Shown: piece by piece, positions 7,962 through 17,999 of the stretch
Layout of the letters: every line of letters begins with the position of its first letter
Position numbering within the stretch: position 1 is the stretch's first letter
Origin: Prosthecobacter sp.
Lineage (GTDB): Bacteria; Verrucomicrobiota; Verrucomicrobiia; Verrucomicrobiales; Verrucomicrobiaceae
DNA: 64,000 bases
Direction: 5' to 3'
Assembly (NCBI RefSeq): GCF_020439865.1
Contig: NZ_JAGRPF010000033.1
Span: 29,615-93,614 of the forward strand
Translations under genes and position numbers: made by a program
Notes under the pieces: model-generated
Databases searched by the model: none
Told to the model about the DNA's origin: nothing
The model's input: only the letters and a program-made list of their open reading frames with translations

Positions 7962-9071
7962 TCACTTCGCCGCAAGGATCGCCGTTCCTGTCGCATCGCA
8001 CACGCGAAGCTGGAACTCCCACTCCACGGTCCACTGCTCCGTTTGCTCGTTCTGGCAGCACTTCACAAGGATCGTGTTCTTTCCCTTCTTGAGCTGACAC
8101 GGCAGCTTGTACTGATCGAGCTTCGCGCCGCGGTGATACTCGTCGCGGGCAAACAGCAGCTCGCCATTCAGCCACACCTTCCAGCCGTTCTTGCACCCGA
8201 TACGGATCTCTGCCTGGCGATCTTCTTCGCTGAAGAAATCCGTCGCCGCATAGCCCACGACGCTCTTCTCCATGCCGAAGGGCTTGTTGAAGTCGATCTT
8301 GCCGTACTCATCCGCGCTCGTGAAATCGACCCACTCCACCTTCTTGCTCTTTCCTTCGTAAATGGCGTCAAAATGCAACTCCTTCTCCGGCGGATAAACT
8401 TTGTCGAAACCGCCGCGATCCGCGTTGCTGAACGGCGCGATCAGCTTCCAACTCATGAGAAAACCGAAGTGCTTAGGCAGATCCACCTTCTGGCCCAGAT
8501 CGCGGAGCTTTTTCGTCAGCGTCTTGATCTGATCCTCATCGCGCGCCGCGACCAGCCCTTTGCCAAAGGCCACCATGGCCGCGTCCTTGTCCTTCTTGTC
8601 GAGCGCTGCGTCCCCGGCCGCAATCAGCTTGGCCACCGGATGCCGCCGCAGGTCCGAGCTCGGGTCCTCCAGCAAAGTCGGGGTCAATTCCTCCGCCAGC
8701 TTCTCATCCGCACGATGGATGAGATCAAATGCCACCACGCGAGGTCCCGAGCTATTCTTCGTGTCCTTCAAAAACGCCACCAGCGCCTCGACCGGCATCG
8801 TTTTGGCCTTCAGCGCTTCGTCGGCGATCACCCCCACCGCCGCCCGCAGCCAGTTTTCAGCCAGCGGATTCGCGCCGTTCATGCCTTTGAGCACCTCCGG
8901 CAGGTTCGAGGCATCCGCCTTCACGATCTCCTGCCACGCCTTGGCCGCGGTCTCATTGCCCTCGCCTTCTTTTTGGACACTTCGCAGCGCCTCGATGGGT
9001 TTCGACAATTCCCCCGCGGCATACAGCGGCAGGACGGCAACGGCGAACAGACAGACAAAAGTCGATTTCAT
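7962..9071 (-). CDS. Secreted protein with helical N-domain and C-terminal jelly-roll-like domain
   Basis: 369 residues, with a signal peptide (MKSTFVCLFAVAVLPLYAAG). Residues about 20-190 are helical and alanine/leucine/lysine-rich, resembling a HEAT- or TPR-like solenoid (AAKAWQEIVKADASNLPEVL). Residues about 210-369 look like a beta-sandwich of the type found in carbohydrate-binding modules: WVDFTSADEYGKIDF, DRQAEIRIGCKNGWKVWLNG, ARDEYHRGAKLDQYKLPC and KGKNTILVKCCQNEQTEQW. I recognise the type from planctomycetal/verrucomicrobial secretomes but no named family. It sits between two PQQ-propeller genes on the same strand and they probably form one operon. Confidence 0.65.
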   Translation of the reverse strand: MKSTFVCLFAVAVLPLYAAGELSKPIEALRSVQKEGEGNETAAKAWQEIVKADASNLPEVLKGMNGANPLAENWLRAAVGVIADEALKAKTMPVEALVAFLKDTKNSSGPRVVAFDLIHRADEKLAEELTPTLLEDPSSDLRRHPVAKLIAAGDAALDKKDKDAAMVAFGKGLVAARDEDQIKTLTKKLRDLGQKVDLPKHFGFLMSWKLIAPFSNADRGGFDKVYPPEKELHFDAIYEGKSKKVEWVDFTSADEYGKIDFNKPFGMEKSVVGYAATDFFSEEDRQAEIRIGCKNGWKVWLNGELLFARDEYHRGAKLDQYKLPCQLKKGKNTILVKCCQNEQTEQWTVEWEFQLRVCDATGTAILAAK

Positions 9072-9144
9072 AGGGTGAACAGCATGCTTTCACAAAGAAC
9101 GCACCGCGCCAAGCGGCACTTTTGCGATGCGGAGCAAAGTCGCA

Positions 9145-10425
9145 TCAACGAGCAGCGAGGTCGTAACAGAAAATCTGGTCCTGCGCACGGATCAGAAGCT
9201 TCTTTTCGTGAATGCTCGGATGAGGCCAGCTTGGGCCTTTGACCGCGGGCAACTTGAAGGTTCCCTGCAACTTGTACCCCGTGGGAGTGGCTTCGATGAG
9301 ACCCATCGTGCCATCCTGCCAGCGGAAGTACAACTCGTTCTCCGCACTGATCACCGCCGCGCTCTCACGACCGGGACGTTCGCTTTGTTCCCACACGATC
9401 TTGCCTGTTTTCCATTCCAGGCAAACGGGGATGCCGTTGTTGTGACCGCTGCCGGCATAGATGTAGTCGCCGAGGCGCACCATGCCGCCGTGGTGATTTT
9501 GAAAAGTTCCCGCCTTGAGGAAATACTGCTCCTCCGCCACGACGCCATCGCCGTCTTTCCTGAGCTGAAGCAGGGCTGCGCCGGTGCCGTAGCCGGATGA
9601 CGTGAACACGTAGTCGTCCCAAACGAGCGGCGTGGGGATGTTGGCGGTGCCATTGGCCACGGAATTGTAGGTCCACAGCGTTTTGCCATCGCTGGCACGC
9701 ACGCTGACGAGGCCGCGGCCGACGAGTGTGATGTACTGCTTCACGCCTCCTCCGTTCGAGATCACCACGCCGGTGTATCCCGCGCCGTCCTTGCCACGCG
9801 TCCCCACATCGGCGGGCAGGGAAGATTTCCATTTCACTGCGCCGGTTTTTTTGTCCATCGCGGCCACGATGCTGTCATTGCCACCCGGCACACCAATCAC
9901 GAGGTCGCCATCGACAAGCGGTGATTCACTGAACCCCCAGCTGCTCATGATCAGGCCACCGAGATCGGCGGTGTAACTCTTTCTCCAGAGCAATTCGCCG
10001 CTCGCTGCGTCACAGCAGGCCAGGATACCGTCCTTGCTGACCGAATACAGCCGTTCGCCATCGAACGTCGGTGCGCCGTTCGGCTGGTCACGTTTATCGC
10101 TGACCACGGTGCTCCACAGTTCCTTCTGCGTGGAGAGGTCAAAGGCCGTAAGCGACACACCTTCTTTGCGATTCCCCACCACAAATACTCGCCCATTCCC
10201 CACGGTGACCGATCCCATGCCGCCGCCCGCGCCTTTGATCTCCCACAGAAGCTTGGGGCCCTCTGCGGGCCATGACTTCAGCAAACCCGTCTCGGTCGAG
10301 ATGCCGTCTCGGTTCGGCCCGCGAAACTGATGCCAGCCAAGCGACAGGCTGGCAGGGTCTGCTGAGAATGAAACGCTCGCTGAAAGCGAGCCGAACAGGG
10401 CGATGAGAAACCTCGAAGTGCGCAT
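9145..10425 (-). CDS. Exported PQQ-like beta-propeller protein
   Basis: 426 residues from the start at 10425, chosen because it gives a good signal peptide (MRTSRFLIALFGSLSASVSF then SADPA); the frame is open further up to 10566 but that part overlaps the promoter side of the divergent ABC-F gene. The propeller begins at WHQFRGPNRDGIS, paralogous to the gene at 6774. Blades include KLLWEIKGAGGGMGSVTVGN, SLTAFDLSTQKELWS, ILACCDAASGELLWRKSY, LVSVRASDGKTLWTYN and PVCLEWKTGKIVWEQ. Probable role: binding or scaffolding in periplasm; no enzymatic activity can be inferred. First gene of a probable four-gene operon running to 6037. Confidence 0.8.
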   Translation of the reverse strand: MRTSRFLIALFGSLSASVSFSADPASLSLGWHQFRGPNRDGISTETGLLKSWPAEGPKLLWEIKGAGGGMGSVTVGNGRVFVVGNRKEGVSLTAFDLSTQKELWSTVVSDKRDQPNGAPTFDGERLYSVSKDGILACCDAASGELLWRKSYTADLGGLIMSSWGFSESPLVDGDLVIGVPGGNDSIVAAMDKKTGAVKWKSSLPADVGTRGKDGAGYTGVVISNGGGVKQYITLVGRGLVSVRASDGKTLWTYNSVANGTANIPTPLVWDDYVFTSSGYGTGAALLQLRKDGDGVVAEEQYFLKAGTFQNHHGGMVRLGDYIYAGSGHNNGIPVCLEWKTGKIVWEQSERPGRESAAVISAENELYFRWQDGTMGLIEATPTGYKLQGTFKLPAVKGPSWPHPSIHEKKLLIRAQDQIFCYDLAAR

Positions 10426-10540
10426 ACGGAGAAGCCAAACGCCAGACACCGCCAGCTTTATCGCAATCTCCCGGCGACGGTGGATCGCCTGCACGCTCGA
10501 CATGACGCGAATCGAGGGCACTATGCGCGCCCCTTTCCGC

Positions 10541-12387
10541 ATGCTCTCCGTTTCCAATGTCAGCAAAACCTACGCCGGCCGAACCTTGTTCAGCCAGGTG
10601 TCGTTTCACATCAATCGCGGGGAGAAGATCGGCCTCATCGGCCCCAACGGCGCGGGCAAATCGACGCTTTTCTCGCTGCTGCTGCAGGATTCCACGCCTG
10701 ACGACGGTCGTGTGATGATGGAGCGCGGCATCACCTTCGGCTTTCTGCCGCAGGAGAGCGCGCCGATCGATGACGTAACAGTGTTGGAACTAGCGACGGG
10801 CCACGTGGACGAGCATCATCGCTGGGAGGTGGAGCCGAAGGCCAAGCGCATTCTCAGCGGCCTCGCCTTTCGTGAATCGGACTTCGAACGCAACGCCCGC
10901 ACGCTCAGCGGCGGCTGGGTGATGCGTGCGCACCTCGCCCGCCTGTTGGTGCAGGAGCCGGAAATGCTGCTGCTCGACGAGCCGACGAACCATCTCGACC
11001 TCGAATCGCTCATCTGGTTCCAGAATTACCTCCAGGGCTATCCGGGCGCGATCCTGATGATCTCGCATGACCGCGAATTCCTAAATGCGCTGTGCGACAG
11101 CATCCTCGAAATCGCGCACAGCAAGATCAACCGCTACACCGGCAACTACGACGACTACCTCCGCGAAAAAGCCGCGCGCATGGAGCAGATGCAGGGCGCC
11201 TACGACAACCAGCAGCGCGAGCTCGCCAAGATGCAGGCCTGGGTGGACAAGTTCAAAGCGAAGGCCAACTTCGCCTCCCGTGCGCAGGACAAGGCGAAGA
11301 TGATCGACCGCATCGAGAAGATCGAAGCGCCCGTCGCCGACGCCAAAACGGTGAAGTTCCGTTTCCCGCAGCCGCCTCGCAGCGGCCAGCGCGTCATCCG
11401 GATGACAGGCGTCGACTTTGCCTACGGTCAGACGCCCGTTTACACCGGCCTCGACCTCGAGATCGAGCGCGGCCAGCGCACTGTGCTCGTCGGCCCGAAC
11501 GGAGCGGGCAAATCAACGCTGCTCAAACTTCTCGCCGGTGCGCTCACGCAGCAGGCGGGGAATCGCGAACTCGGTCACAACGTCAAACTCGGCTACTTCG
11601 CCCAGTATCGCGGCGATGTGCTGAACATGCGCCACACCGTTTTGCAGTCCGCGATGGATCTGCCCAGCCGTCCCGGTGAAAACCTCTGCCGCACGCTGCT
11701 CGGATCGTTCCTGTTTCACGGCGACGATGTCTTCAAGCCCGTCGGAGTGCTCAGCGGTGGTGAAAAGTCACGACTCGTGCTCGTGCGCCTGCTTCTCGAT
11801 CCGCCGAACTTCCTGCTCATGGACGAGCCGACGACGCACCTCGACATGGGCAGCATCGACGCGCTCATCAACGCGCTCGACCAATACGAAGGCACGCTCG
11901 TCTTCATCAGCCACGACGTTCACTTCATCCGTCAGATGGCAAAGCACGTCCTGCATGTGAGCGCCGGTGTCATCACGCCCTACGCGGGCGATTACCAATA
12001 CTACCTCGACAAAACCAAGGCCGGCAGCGCCCGCGAAGCTCTCACAGCCACGCTTCACAACGCGCAACCCGTCGCCTACAACGCTCCCGCCGTCCGCGAG
12101 CCGCCCAAGTCGAAGGAACAAAAGCGCCTCGAAGCCGAAGCCCGCAACGCCCGCAGCAAAGCCAAAAAAGACGCCGAACAACGGCTCGCCAAAGTCGAGG
12201 CCGAACTCACCACGCTCGACAAACGCAAACACGAGATCGTCGAACTCCTCCAGGACGAAGCTACCTACGCCGACGCCGTGAAATTCCGCGACCTCAGCAC
12301 CGAATTGGAAGCCGTGGAACCGAAAATCGCGAAGCTGACGACCGAGTGGGAGAAAGCGGCGGAGGAAGTGGAGAAGCTAAACGCTGC

Positions 12388-12391
<4 letters not shown>
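10541..12391 (+). CDS. ABC-F family ATPase (YheS/Uup-like)
   Basis: A soluble protein with two ATP-binding cassettes and no membrane domain; ABC-F proteins act on ribosomes. 616 residues from 10541 (MLSVSNVSKTYAGRTLF); 10523 is an alternative. First cassette: GPNGAGKST, signature LSGGW, and DEPTNHLDLES. An arm/linker region follows with a lysine-rich coiled coil (MQAWVDKFKAKANFASRAQD), as in the interdomain linker of the family. Second cassette: GPNGAGKST, LSGGEKSR, DEPTTHLDMGS. A C-terminal coiled coil (~80 residues, charged, KSKEQKRLEAEARNARSKAK) resembles the extension of YheS and Uup. It ends tail to tail with the next gene, the two stops overlapping by 4 bases. The exact ABC-F subgroup is not certain. 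Confidence 0.9.
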
Positions 12392-13284
<893 letters not shown>

Positions 13285-13395
13285 GCGTTGAACCTACACA
13301 GAATGCGCGTTGGATTCCAAGCAGAGAATGAAACTGACGGCGTCCACGGGAACAATCCTGACAGATTCGCCGATGTTTGCGGTTATGGTTGGACG

Positions 13396-14538
13396 ATGAA
13401 GTGGATGATTCTTTTTGCCGCCATAGCGGCCGTGGCGCATGCCGATGTCGAAGCGTGGAAGCACGCGGAGAAGCACGCGGTCGCGCCGGATCAGAGCCGG
13501 CATTCCATTCATGCCTACTTCAACACGTGCCCGGAAAGTCCCGATGGGAAGTTCGTTCTCTACTACACCTCCACCACGCCGGAGGGTGAGAAGGGTGATT
13601 TGCGAATTCTGGAACGAGCGACGGGAAAGGAGACGATCGTGGCGGAGAACATCGTCGCCGAGGACGCGCATCGCGCCGCCTGCCAGCAATGGGCCGGGAA
13701 CGGCAAGTTCGTCGTTTATCACAATCTGCAGGATGGCCACTGGAGCGTGCGGGCGGTGGACATCGAGACGAAGAAGGAACGCGTGCTGGCGATGGATCGT
13801 CAGCTGGGATTCGGTTCGTCGAAAGGAAAGTGCGTGCCGGTGTATGGCTGCCACTGGAATCCCGGCCCGCATCGCGATCTCGAATTGATCGACGTAGCCA
13901 CGGGTGAAATCACCACGCCGGTGACCGCAGCCCAAACCGTTGCCGAATACGGCGACTGGATCGAGAAGAAGCTCGGCTCGCGTGATCTGACGATTTTCTT
14001 TCCAGTGGTCAGTCCGGATGAGTCGAAGGTGTTCTTCAAGCCGTGCATTCCGGGCGGCGGATCAAGCTATCGCGGCATGTCGGTCAGCAAGCGCGACGGC
14101 AAGATCGTCTATGATCTCGCGAACAAGAAGTTCATCCGCCTGATCGAGTCCTGGGGCCATCCGTCGTGGTCGCCGGACTCCTGCGGCATCTTTGAGAAGT
14201 CGAACGTCCTGCAGGACATGGCGACCGGCAAACTGATGCCGCGATATGCGCCGTCGTGCTTCTCGGATCATCCGAATCTGTCACCCGAAGGCAGCGTGTT
14301 CGTGACGGATGCGAATGTGACGAAGCGCCCGTTCGGCAGGGAGGGCTACTGGGCCATCGGCATCGGTTCGACGACGAAGGACGAATTCGTCGTCGTCGAT
14401 TTGTTCGACAATGCACACGGCGCGAAGACCTGGCGCAAAAACCACCCGCATCCCGCATTCAGCTCAGACGGCAAACGTGTTTACTACAACGTGAACAACG
14501 GTCCGTGGACACGATTGATGGTGGCCGAGATCAAGTGA
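13396..14538 (+). CDS. Secreted TolB/WD40-like beta-propeller protein
   Basis: 380 residues from the start at 13396, chosen for its signal peptide (MKWMILFAAIAAVAHA then DVEAW); the open frame upstream lies antisense to the isomerase gene and has no such features. The mature part has TolB-like blades: SPDGKFVLYYTS, QWAGNGKFVVYHNLQDGHWS, SPDESKVFFKP, GHPSWSPDSCGIFEKSN, LSPEGSVFVTDA and AFSSDGKRVYYNVNNGPW. Such PD40 repeats occur in oligogalacturonate-lyase-like and in pure binding propellers; catalytic histidines cannot be placed with confidence. Possibly acts with the divergent Tat-exported isomerase-like protein in handling a sugar. Confidence 0.7.
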   Translation: MKWMILFAAIAAVAHADVEAWKHAEKHAVAPDQSRHSIHAYFNTCPESPDGKFVLYYTSTTPEGEKGDLRILERATGKETIVAENIVAEDAHRAACQQWAGNGKFVVYHNLQDGHWSVRAVDIETKKERVLAMDRQLGFGSSKGKCVPVYGCHWNPGPHRDLELIDVATGEITTPVTAAQTVAEYGDWIEKKLGSRDLTIFFPVVSPDESKVFFKPCIPGGGSSYRGMSVSKRDGKIVYDLANKKFIRLIESWGHPSWSPDSCGIFEKSNVLQDMATGKLMPRYAPSCFSDHPNLSPEGSVFVTDANVTKRPFGREGYWAIGIGSTTKDEFVVVDLFDNAHGAKTWRKNHPHPAFSSDGKRVYYNVNNGPWTRLMVAEIK

Positions 14539-14560
14539 GCGTTGCATCGCTCATGCTGAC

Positions 14561-15319
14561 TCAAAGACGCACCGGCACGCCGTGATCGCCGAGGTACTTC
14601 TTCACGTCAGCGACTTTGTATTCGCCGAAGTGGAAAATGCTCGCAGCGAGGACCGCATCGGCTTTGCCATCGCGGAGGACATCGACCATGTGATCGATGT
14701 TTCCCGCGCCACCGCTGGCGATGACGGGAATGGTGACGGCTTCACTGACCGCACGCGTGAGAGCGATGTCGTAGCCGGCCTTAGTGCCGTCGGAGTCCAT
14801 GCTGGTGAGGAGGATCTCTCCCGCACCACGTTTGCAGACTTCTGCAGCCCATTCGACGGCGTCGAGCTCGGTGGCGTTGCGGCCTCCGTGCGTGTACACC
14901 GTCCAGGAGCCGCGGTCGTTGCGTTTCGCGTCAATGGCGACGACGAGGCACTGGCAGCCGAAGGCGTTGGCGGCTTCGTCGATGACGTCCGGCGTTTTCA
15001 CGGCGGCGGTGTTGATGCCGACCTTGTCAGCGCCGGCGAGTAGCATCTCACGCATGTCCGCCACGGTGCGGATGCCGCCACCGACGGTCAATGGCATGAA
15101 GCAGCTCGCGGCAGTACGCGCGACGACATCGACCATCGTCTTGCGCTCCTCATGACTCGCCGTGATGTCGAGGAAGACGAGTTCATCGGCTCCCTGCGCA
15201 TTGTAAACCTGCGCGCACTCCACCGGATCACCTGCGTCGCGAAGCTGCAGGAACTTCGTGCCTTTGACGACACGACCTTCCTTCACGTCGAGACAGGGGA
15301 TGATCCGTTTAGTGAGCAT
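14561..15319 (-). CDS. hisF: Imidazole glycerol phosphate synthase cyclase subunit HisF
   Basis: Closes the imidazole ring in histidine synthesis using ammonia from HisH, giving IGP and AICAR. 252 residues, the standard length. The (beta/alpha)8 barrel carries both catalytic aspartates at the expected positions: Asp11 in [16 protein letters not shown] and Asp130 in [10 protein letters not shown]. Phosphate-binding motifs are TVGGGIRT (78-85) and VIASGGAGN. Neither hisH nor hisA is in this window, so the his genes appear dispersed. It shares the strand with the transaldolase gene, from which it is separated by 97 bases containing an imperfect inverted repeat. Confidence 0.97.
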   Translation of the reverse strand: MLTKRIIPCLDVKEGRVVKGTKFLQLRDAGDPVECAQVYNAQGADELVFLDITASHEERKTMVDVVARTAASCFMPLTVGGGIRTVADMREMLLAGADKVGINTAAVKTPDVIDEAANAFGCQCLVVAIDAKRNDRGSWTVYTHGGRNATELDAVEWAAEVCKRGAGEILLTSMDSDGTKAGYDIALTRAVSEAVTIPVIASGGAGNIDHMVDVLRDGKADAVLAASIFHFGEYKVADVKKYLGDHGVPVRL

Positions 15320-15332
15320 GTCGATGAGGATG

Positions 15333-15408
15333 GCCGAAAAAGAGAAAAGAAGGAAAAAATCAGAGGTGTCCCGACTGAGCTCTTTTCTTCTATTTTCTCC
15401 CTTTCGGC
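15333..15408. repeat. Imperfect inverted repeat, purine/pyrimidine biased
   Basis: Left arm starts GCCGAAAAAGAGAAAAG at 15333; the right arm, read backwards from 15408, is GCCGAAAGGGAGAAAATAG. Both arms are almost pure purine on one strand and pyrimidine on the other. It lies between the transaldolase stop and the hisF start and overlaps the first codons' upstream region of hisF (hisF ATG at 15319). It may act as attenuator or processing site; no T-tract of a classical terminator is seen on the minus strand. Confidence 0.5.
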
Positions 15409-15416
15409 TAAGAAAC

Positions 15417-16355
15417 TCAGCCGATCGCGGTCTTCACCATCGTTTCGAGCTTCACGATGTCCTTGGCGAAGTTGCGGATGCCTTCGGCGGTCTTGTCCAC
15501 GGCCATGGGGTCTTCGTTGAAGAGCCAGCGGAAGGTTTTTTCGTCGCTGCCGATGCGCTCGATTTTGAGGGACTTCGCGTTGGCGGCATTGAGCTTCGGT
15601 GCGATGGCGTCTTCGCTCGCGGCGAGTTCGCCGAGCAGGCCGGGGCTGATGGTGAGCAGGTCGCAGCCGCAGAGTTCGGTGATTTCACCCTTGTTGCGGA
15701 AGCTGGCGCCCATGACCTCGGTCTTGTAGTCGAAGTGCTTGTAGTAGTTGTAGATCTGCGTCACGGAGAGCACGCCGGGATCTTCGGTCGGGGCATAATC
15801 TTTGCCCGTGTTCTTCTTGAACCAGTCCATGATGCGACCGACGAAGGGCGAGATAAGCTTGATGCCACCTTCGGCACAGGCGACGGCTTGGGCGAGGCTG
15901 AAGAGGAGCGTCAGGTTGCAGTTGATGCCTTCCTTCTGGAGGACTTCGGCGGCTTTGATGCCTTCCCACGTGGAGGCGATCTTGATCAGGATGCGCTCGC
16001 GGCTGATGCCGGCTTTTTCGTACATCGCGATGATGTGGCGGGCCTTTTCGATGTTGCCCTGCGTGTCGAAGGAAAGACGGGCGTCCACTTCGGTCGAAAC
16101 GCGGCCGGGAACGATCTTGAGAATTTCGAGGCCGAAGGCGACCACCAGTTTGTCCATCACTGCGTCCACGCCGCCAGATTTGCCGTCCGTCACGGCCTGG
16201 TCGAAAATGGCCTTGTACTCGGGCTTCGAAGCCGCCTGGAGGATTAGGGAGGGGTTCGTCGTGGCGTCCTGCGGCTTGTAGGCCTTCATGGCTTCAAAAT
16301 CGCCGGTGTCGGCGACCACCACGGTGTGCTGCTTCAGTTGATCGAGCTGGGTCAT
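15417..16355 (-). CDS. tal: Transaldolase
   Basis: Transfers a dihydroxyacetone unit between sugar phosphates in the non-oxidative pentose phosphate pathway. 312 residues with start at 16355 ([20 protein letters not shown]), close to the 317 of E. coli TalB. Recognised by [11 protein letters not shown] near the N-terminus, the Schiff-base lysine in [37 protein letters not shown], and [17 protein letters not shown]. The late motif [20 protein letters not shown] is also family-typical. The frame is open upstream to 16460 but that part has no family similarity. All catalytic residues appear intact. Confidence 0.97.
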   Translation of the reverse strand: MTQLDQLKQHTVVVADTGDFEAMKAYKPQDATTNPSLILQAASKPEYKAIFDQAVTDGKSGGVDAVMDKLVVAFGLEILKIVPGRVSTEVDARLSFDTQGNIEKARHIIAMYEKAGISRERILIKIASTWEGIKAAEVLQKEGINCNLTLLFSLAQAVACAEGGIKLISPFVGRIMDWFKKNTGKDYAPTEDPGVLSVTQIYNYYKHFDYKTEVMGASFRNKGEITELCGCDLLTISPGLLGELAASEDAIAPKLNAANAKSLKIERIGSDEKTFRWLFNEDPMAVDKTAEGIRNFAKDIVKLETMVKTAIG

Positions 16356-16493
16356 ATTCTTGGGTTTTTGGGGGACGCGAGAATACGGGCAAAGGGGGGA
16401 TGTGCAATGACGAATCCAGACAGACAAGATGCGCCCGTCCAAGTCGTGCAGACCACCCAAAATCCCTAGGGTGTCGCCGCTCTGTGATGCTTC

Positions 16494-17642
16494 TCAATCC
16501 AGCGCGAGGAAACGCACGCAGATGCTGCCGGGGACGTTCACCTTGGTGCCGGTGAAGGTGAGCTTGCCGCTGTCTTGATCGACTTTGAAGAGCGCCGCGG
16601 TGCCGCTGTTCTGATGGGCGGCGATGAGCCACTTGCCGGTCGGGTCGAGGCAGATGTTGCGCGGGATCTCGCCTTCGACGGGGACGTTTTGAATGAGGGT
16701 GAGCTTCCCGGTGGCGGGATCGCAGGCGAAGACGGCAATGGTGTCGTGCGTGCGATTGGAAACATAAACGACACGCCCATTCGGATGCGCGAGCGATTCG
16801 GCGGTGCTGAAGCCCTTCTTGTCGCGATCAGCCTCGGGTAGCGTCGAGACGGTTTCGATCTCGGTGAGCGCACCTTTTTCCGCGTCATACGCGAAGACGG
16901 TCTCGGTCATGGCCATTTCGTTGTTTACGAATACATATTTGCCGCTCGGATGAAACGCGAGGTGGCGCGGGCCACCACCGGCAGGCGTCTTGGCGAAGGG
17001 CGGATCATTCGGAGTCATCTTGCCCGTGGCGGGGTCGATCTTGTAGATGAGCACCTTGTCCAAACCGAGATCGCAGGCGAATGCGAAGCGGTTGTCCGGA
17101 CTGAAGTTCACCGAATGCGCATGCGGCCCGGACTGGCGACGTGGATCGACGCTCGAACCTTCGTGCTGATAAAAACTAGCTGCCTCAGACACAGAGCCGT
17201 CGTCCTTGATCGCATACGAAGCTACGCTGCCGCTGCCGTAGTTCGCGATGGCGGCCAGTTTGCCGGTTTTGTCCACATTCACATGGCACGGACCGTTGCC
17301 GACAGCGCTTGCTTGATTGATCGGGGCAAGCTTGCCCGATTTGAGATCGATGCTGAAGGAACTGATGCCGCCGCCTTTTTTGCCGTCGGCCACGGTGATG
17401 TCACCAATCGCATAGAGATACTTTTTCGACGGATGGATCGCGAGGAAGCCCGGATTGCCGGCTTCGGCCGCGAGTTCGGGCTGCGTCAGTTCGCCGGAAG
17501 AAGAGTTGAAGCGCGCGACGTAAATGCCCTTGCTGCCGTTCTTGGCGTTGGTGTTCGTTCCAAAATAGACGAGGAAATTCTCCCCGGCGATGGCCGTGGT
17601 GGTGAGGGCGGCAAAGACGAAGGCGAGGGAGGAGCGGTTCAT
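16494..17642 (-). CDS. Exported lactonase-family seven-bladed propeller (6-phosphogluconolactonase-type)
   Basis: 382 residues from 17642, which gives the signal peptide MNRSSLAFVFAALTTTAIAG. The repeated blades (GIYVARFNSSSGELTQPELA, NPGFLAIHPSKKYLYAIG, GPCHVNVDKTGKLAAIANYG, GPHAHSVNFSPDNRFAFACD, GGGPRHLAFHPSGKYVFVNN) are those of the YkgB/Pgl lactonase family. The histidine/arginine pair in SGPHAHS and GGGPRHLAF are conserved in it. The cytosolic enzyme hydrolyses 6-phosphogluconolactone; an exported version more likely acts on unphosphorylated aldonolactones or has another role. Followed at 138 bases by the pentose-phosphate gene tal on the same strand, an association that may be fortuitous. 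Confidence 0.85.
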   Translation of the reverse strand: MNRSSLAFVFAALTTTAIAGENFLVYFGTNTNAKNGSKGIYVARFNSSSGELTQPELAAEAGNPGFLAIHPSKKYLYAIGDITVADGKKGGGISSFSIDLKSGKLAPINQASAVGNGPCHVNVDKTGKLAAIANYGSGSVASYAIKDDGSVSEAASFYQHEGSSVDPRRQSGPHAHSVNFSPDNRFAFACDLGLDKVLIYKIDPATGKMTPNDPPFAKTPAGGGPRHLAFHPSGKYVFVNNEMAMTETVFAYDAEKGALTEIETVSTLPEADRDKKGFSTAESLAHPNGRVVYVSNRTHDTIAVFACDPATGKLTLIQNVPVEGEIPRNICLDPTGKWLIAAHQNSGTAALFKVDQDSGKLTFTGTKVNVPGSICVRFLALD

Positions 17643-17786
17643 GGTGGCGGCGATGCTGAGGGGTGATGCGGAATTGGTCAAGCATCCTACGTGGTGGGGA
17701 CCGCGAAATTACCGCTGCGTCGATTGTCTGCTTGCCCCTGGACCGTATGAAGACATCTTCGAAACGTCCCTAGCCCGAAAACTCCC

Positions 17787-17927
17787 ATGAAAAAGATCCT
17801 GCTCCTTCTTGCCTCGGCCTCATTGCTCGCCGGATGCTCCGGATTCAAGCCTGTGCAGTTTGAGCATGACAGCGACAAGGAGCAACTCGACTACCGTGAA
17901 GGCGACTGGATCCCGAAGAACACCTGA
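17787..17927 (+). CDS. Very small lipoprotein (46 residues)
   Basis: A short gene with a clear type II signal peptide: MKKILLLLASASLLAGC, with the lipobox LLAGC placing the lipidated cysteine at residue 17. The remaining 29 residues are polar and acidic (EHDSDKEQLDYREGDW) and have no recognised domain. It lies alone between the divergent lactonase gene and the PLP-enzyme gene, 72 bases before the latter. The lipobox in a well-formed context makes it a likely real gene, though its role is unknown. Confidence 0.65.
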   Translation: MKKILLLLASASLLAGCSGFKPVQFEHDSDKEQLDYREGDWIPKNT

Positions 17928-17999
17928 TCGTTCAGCGGCGGCTCAAAATCATCTGCACGGGCGCATTTGACCGCCCCGAGGTGCTCGCCACGATGCGGC

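Noticed and set aside
7623..9242. Plus-strand 539-codon frame opposite the propeller operon
   Set aside because: Shadow frame without features, opposite to genes with clear propeller and signal-peptide sequences.
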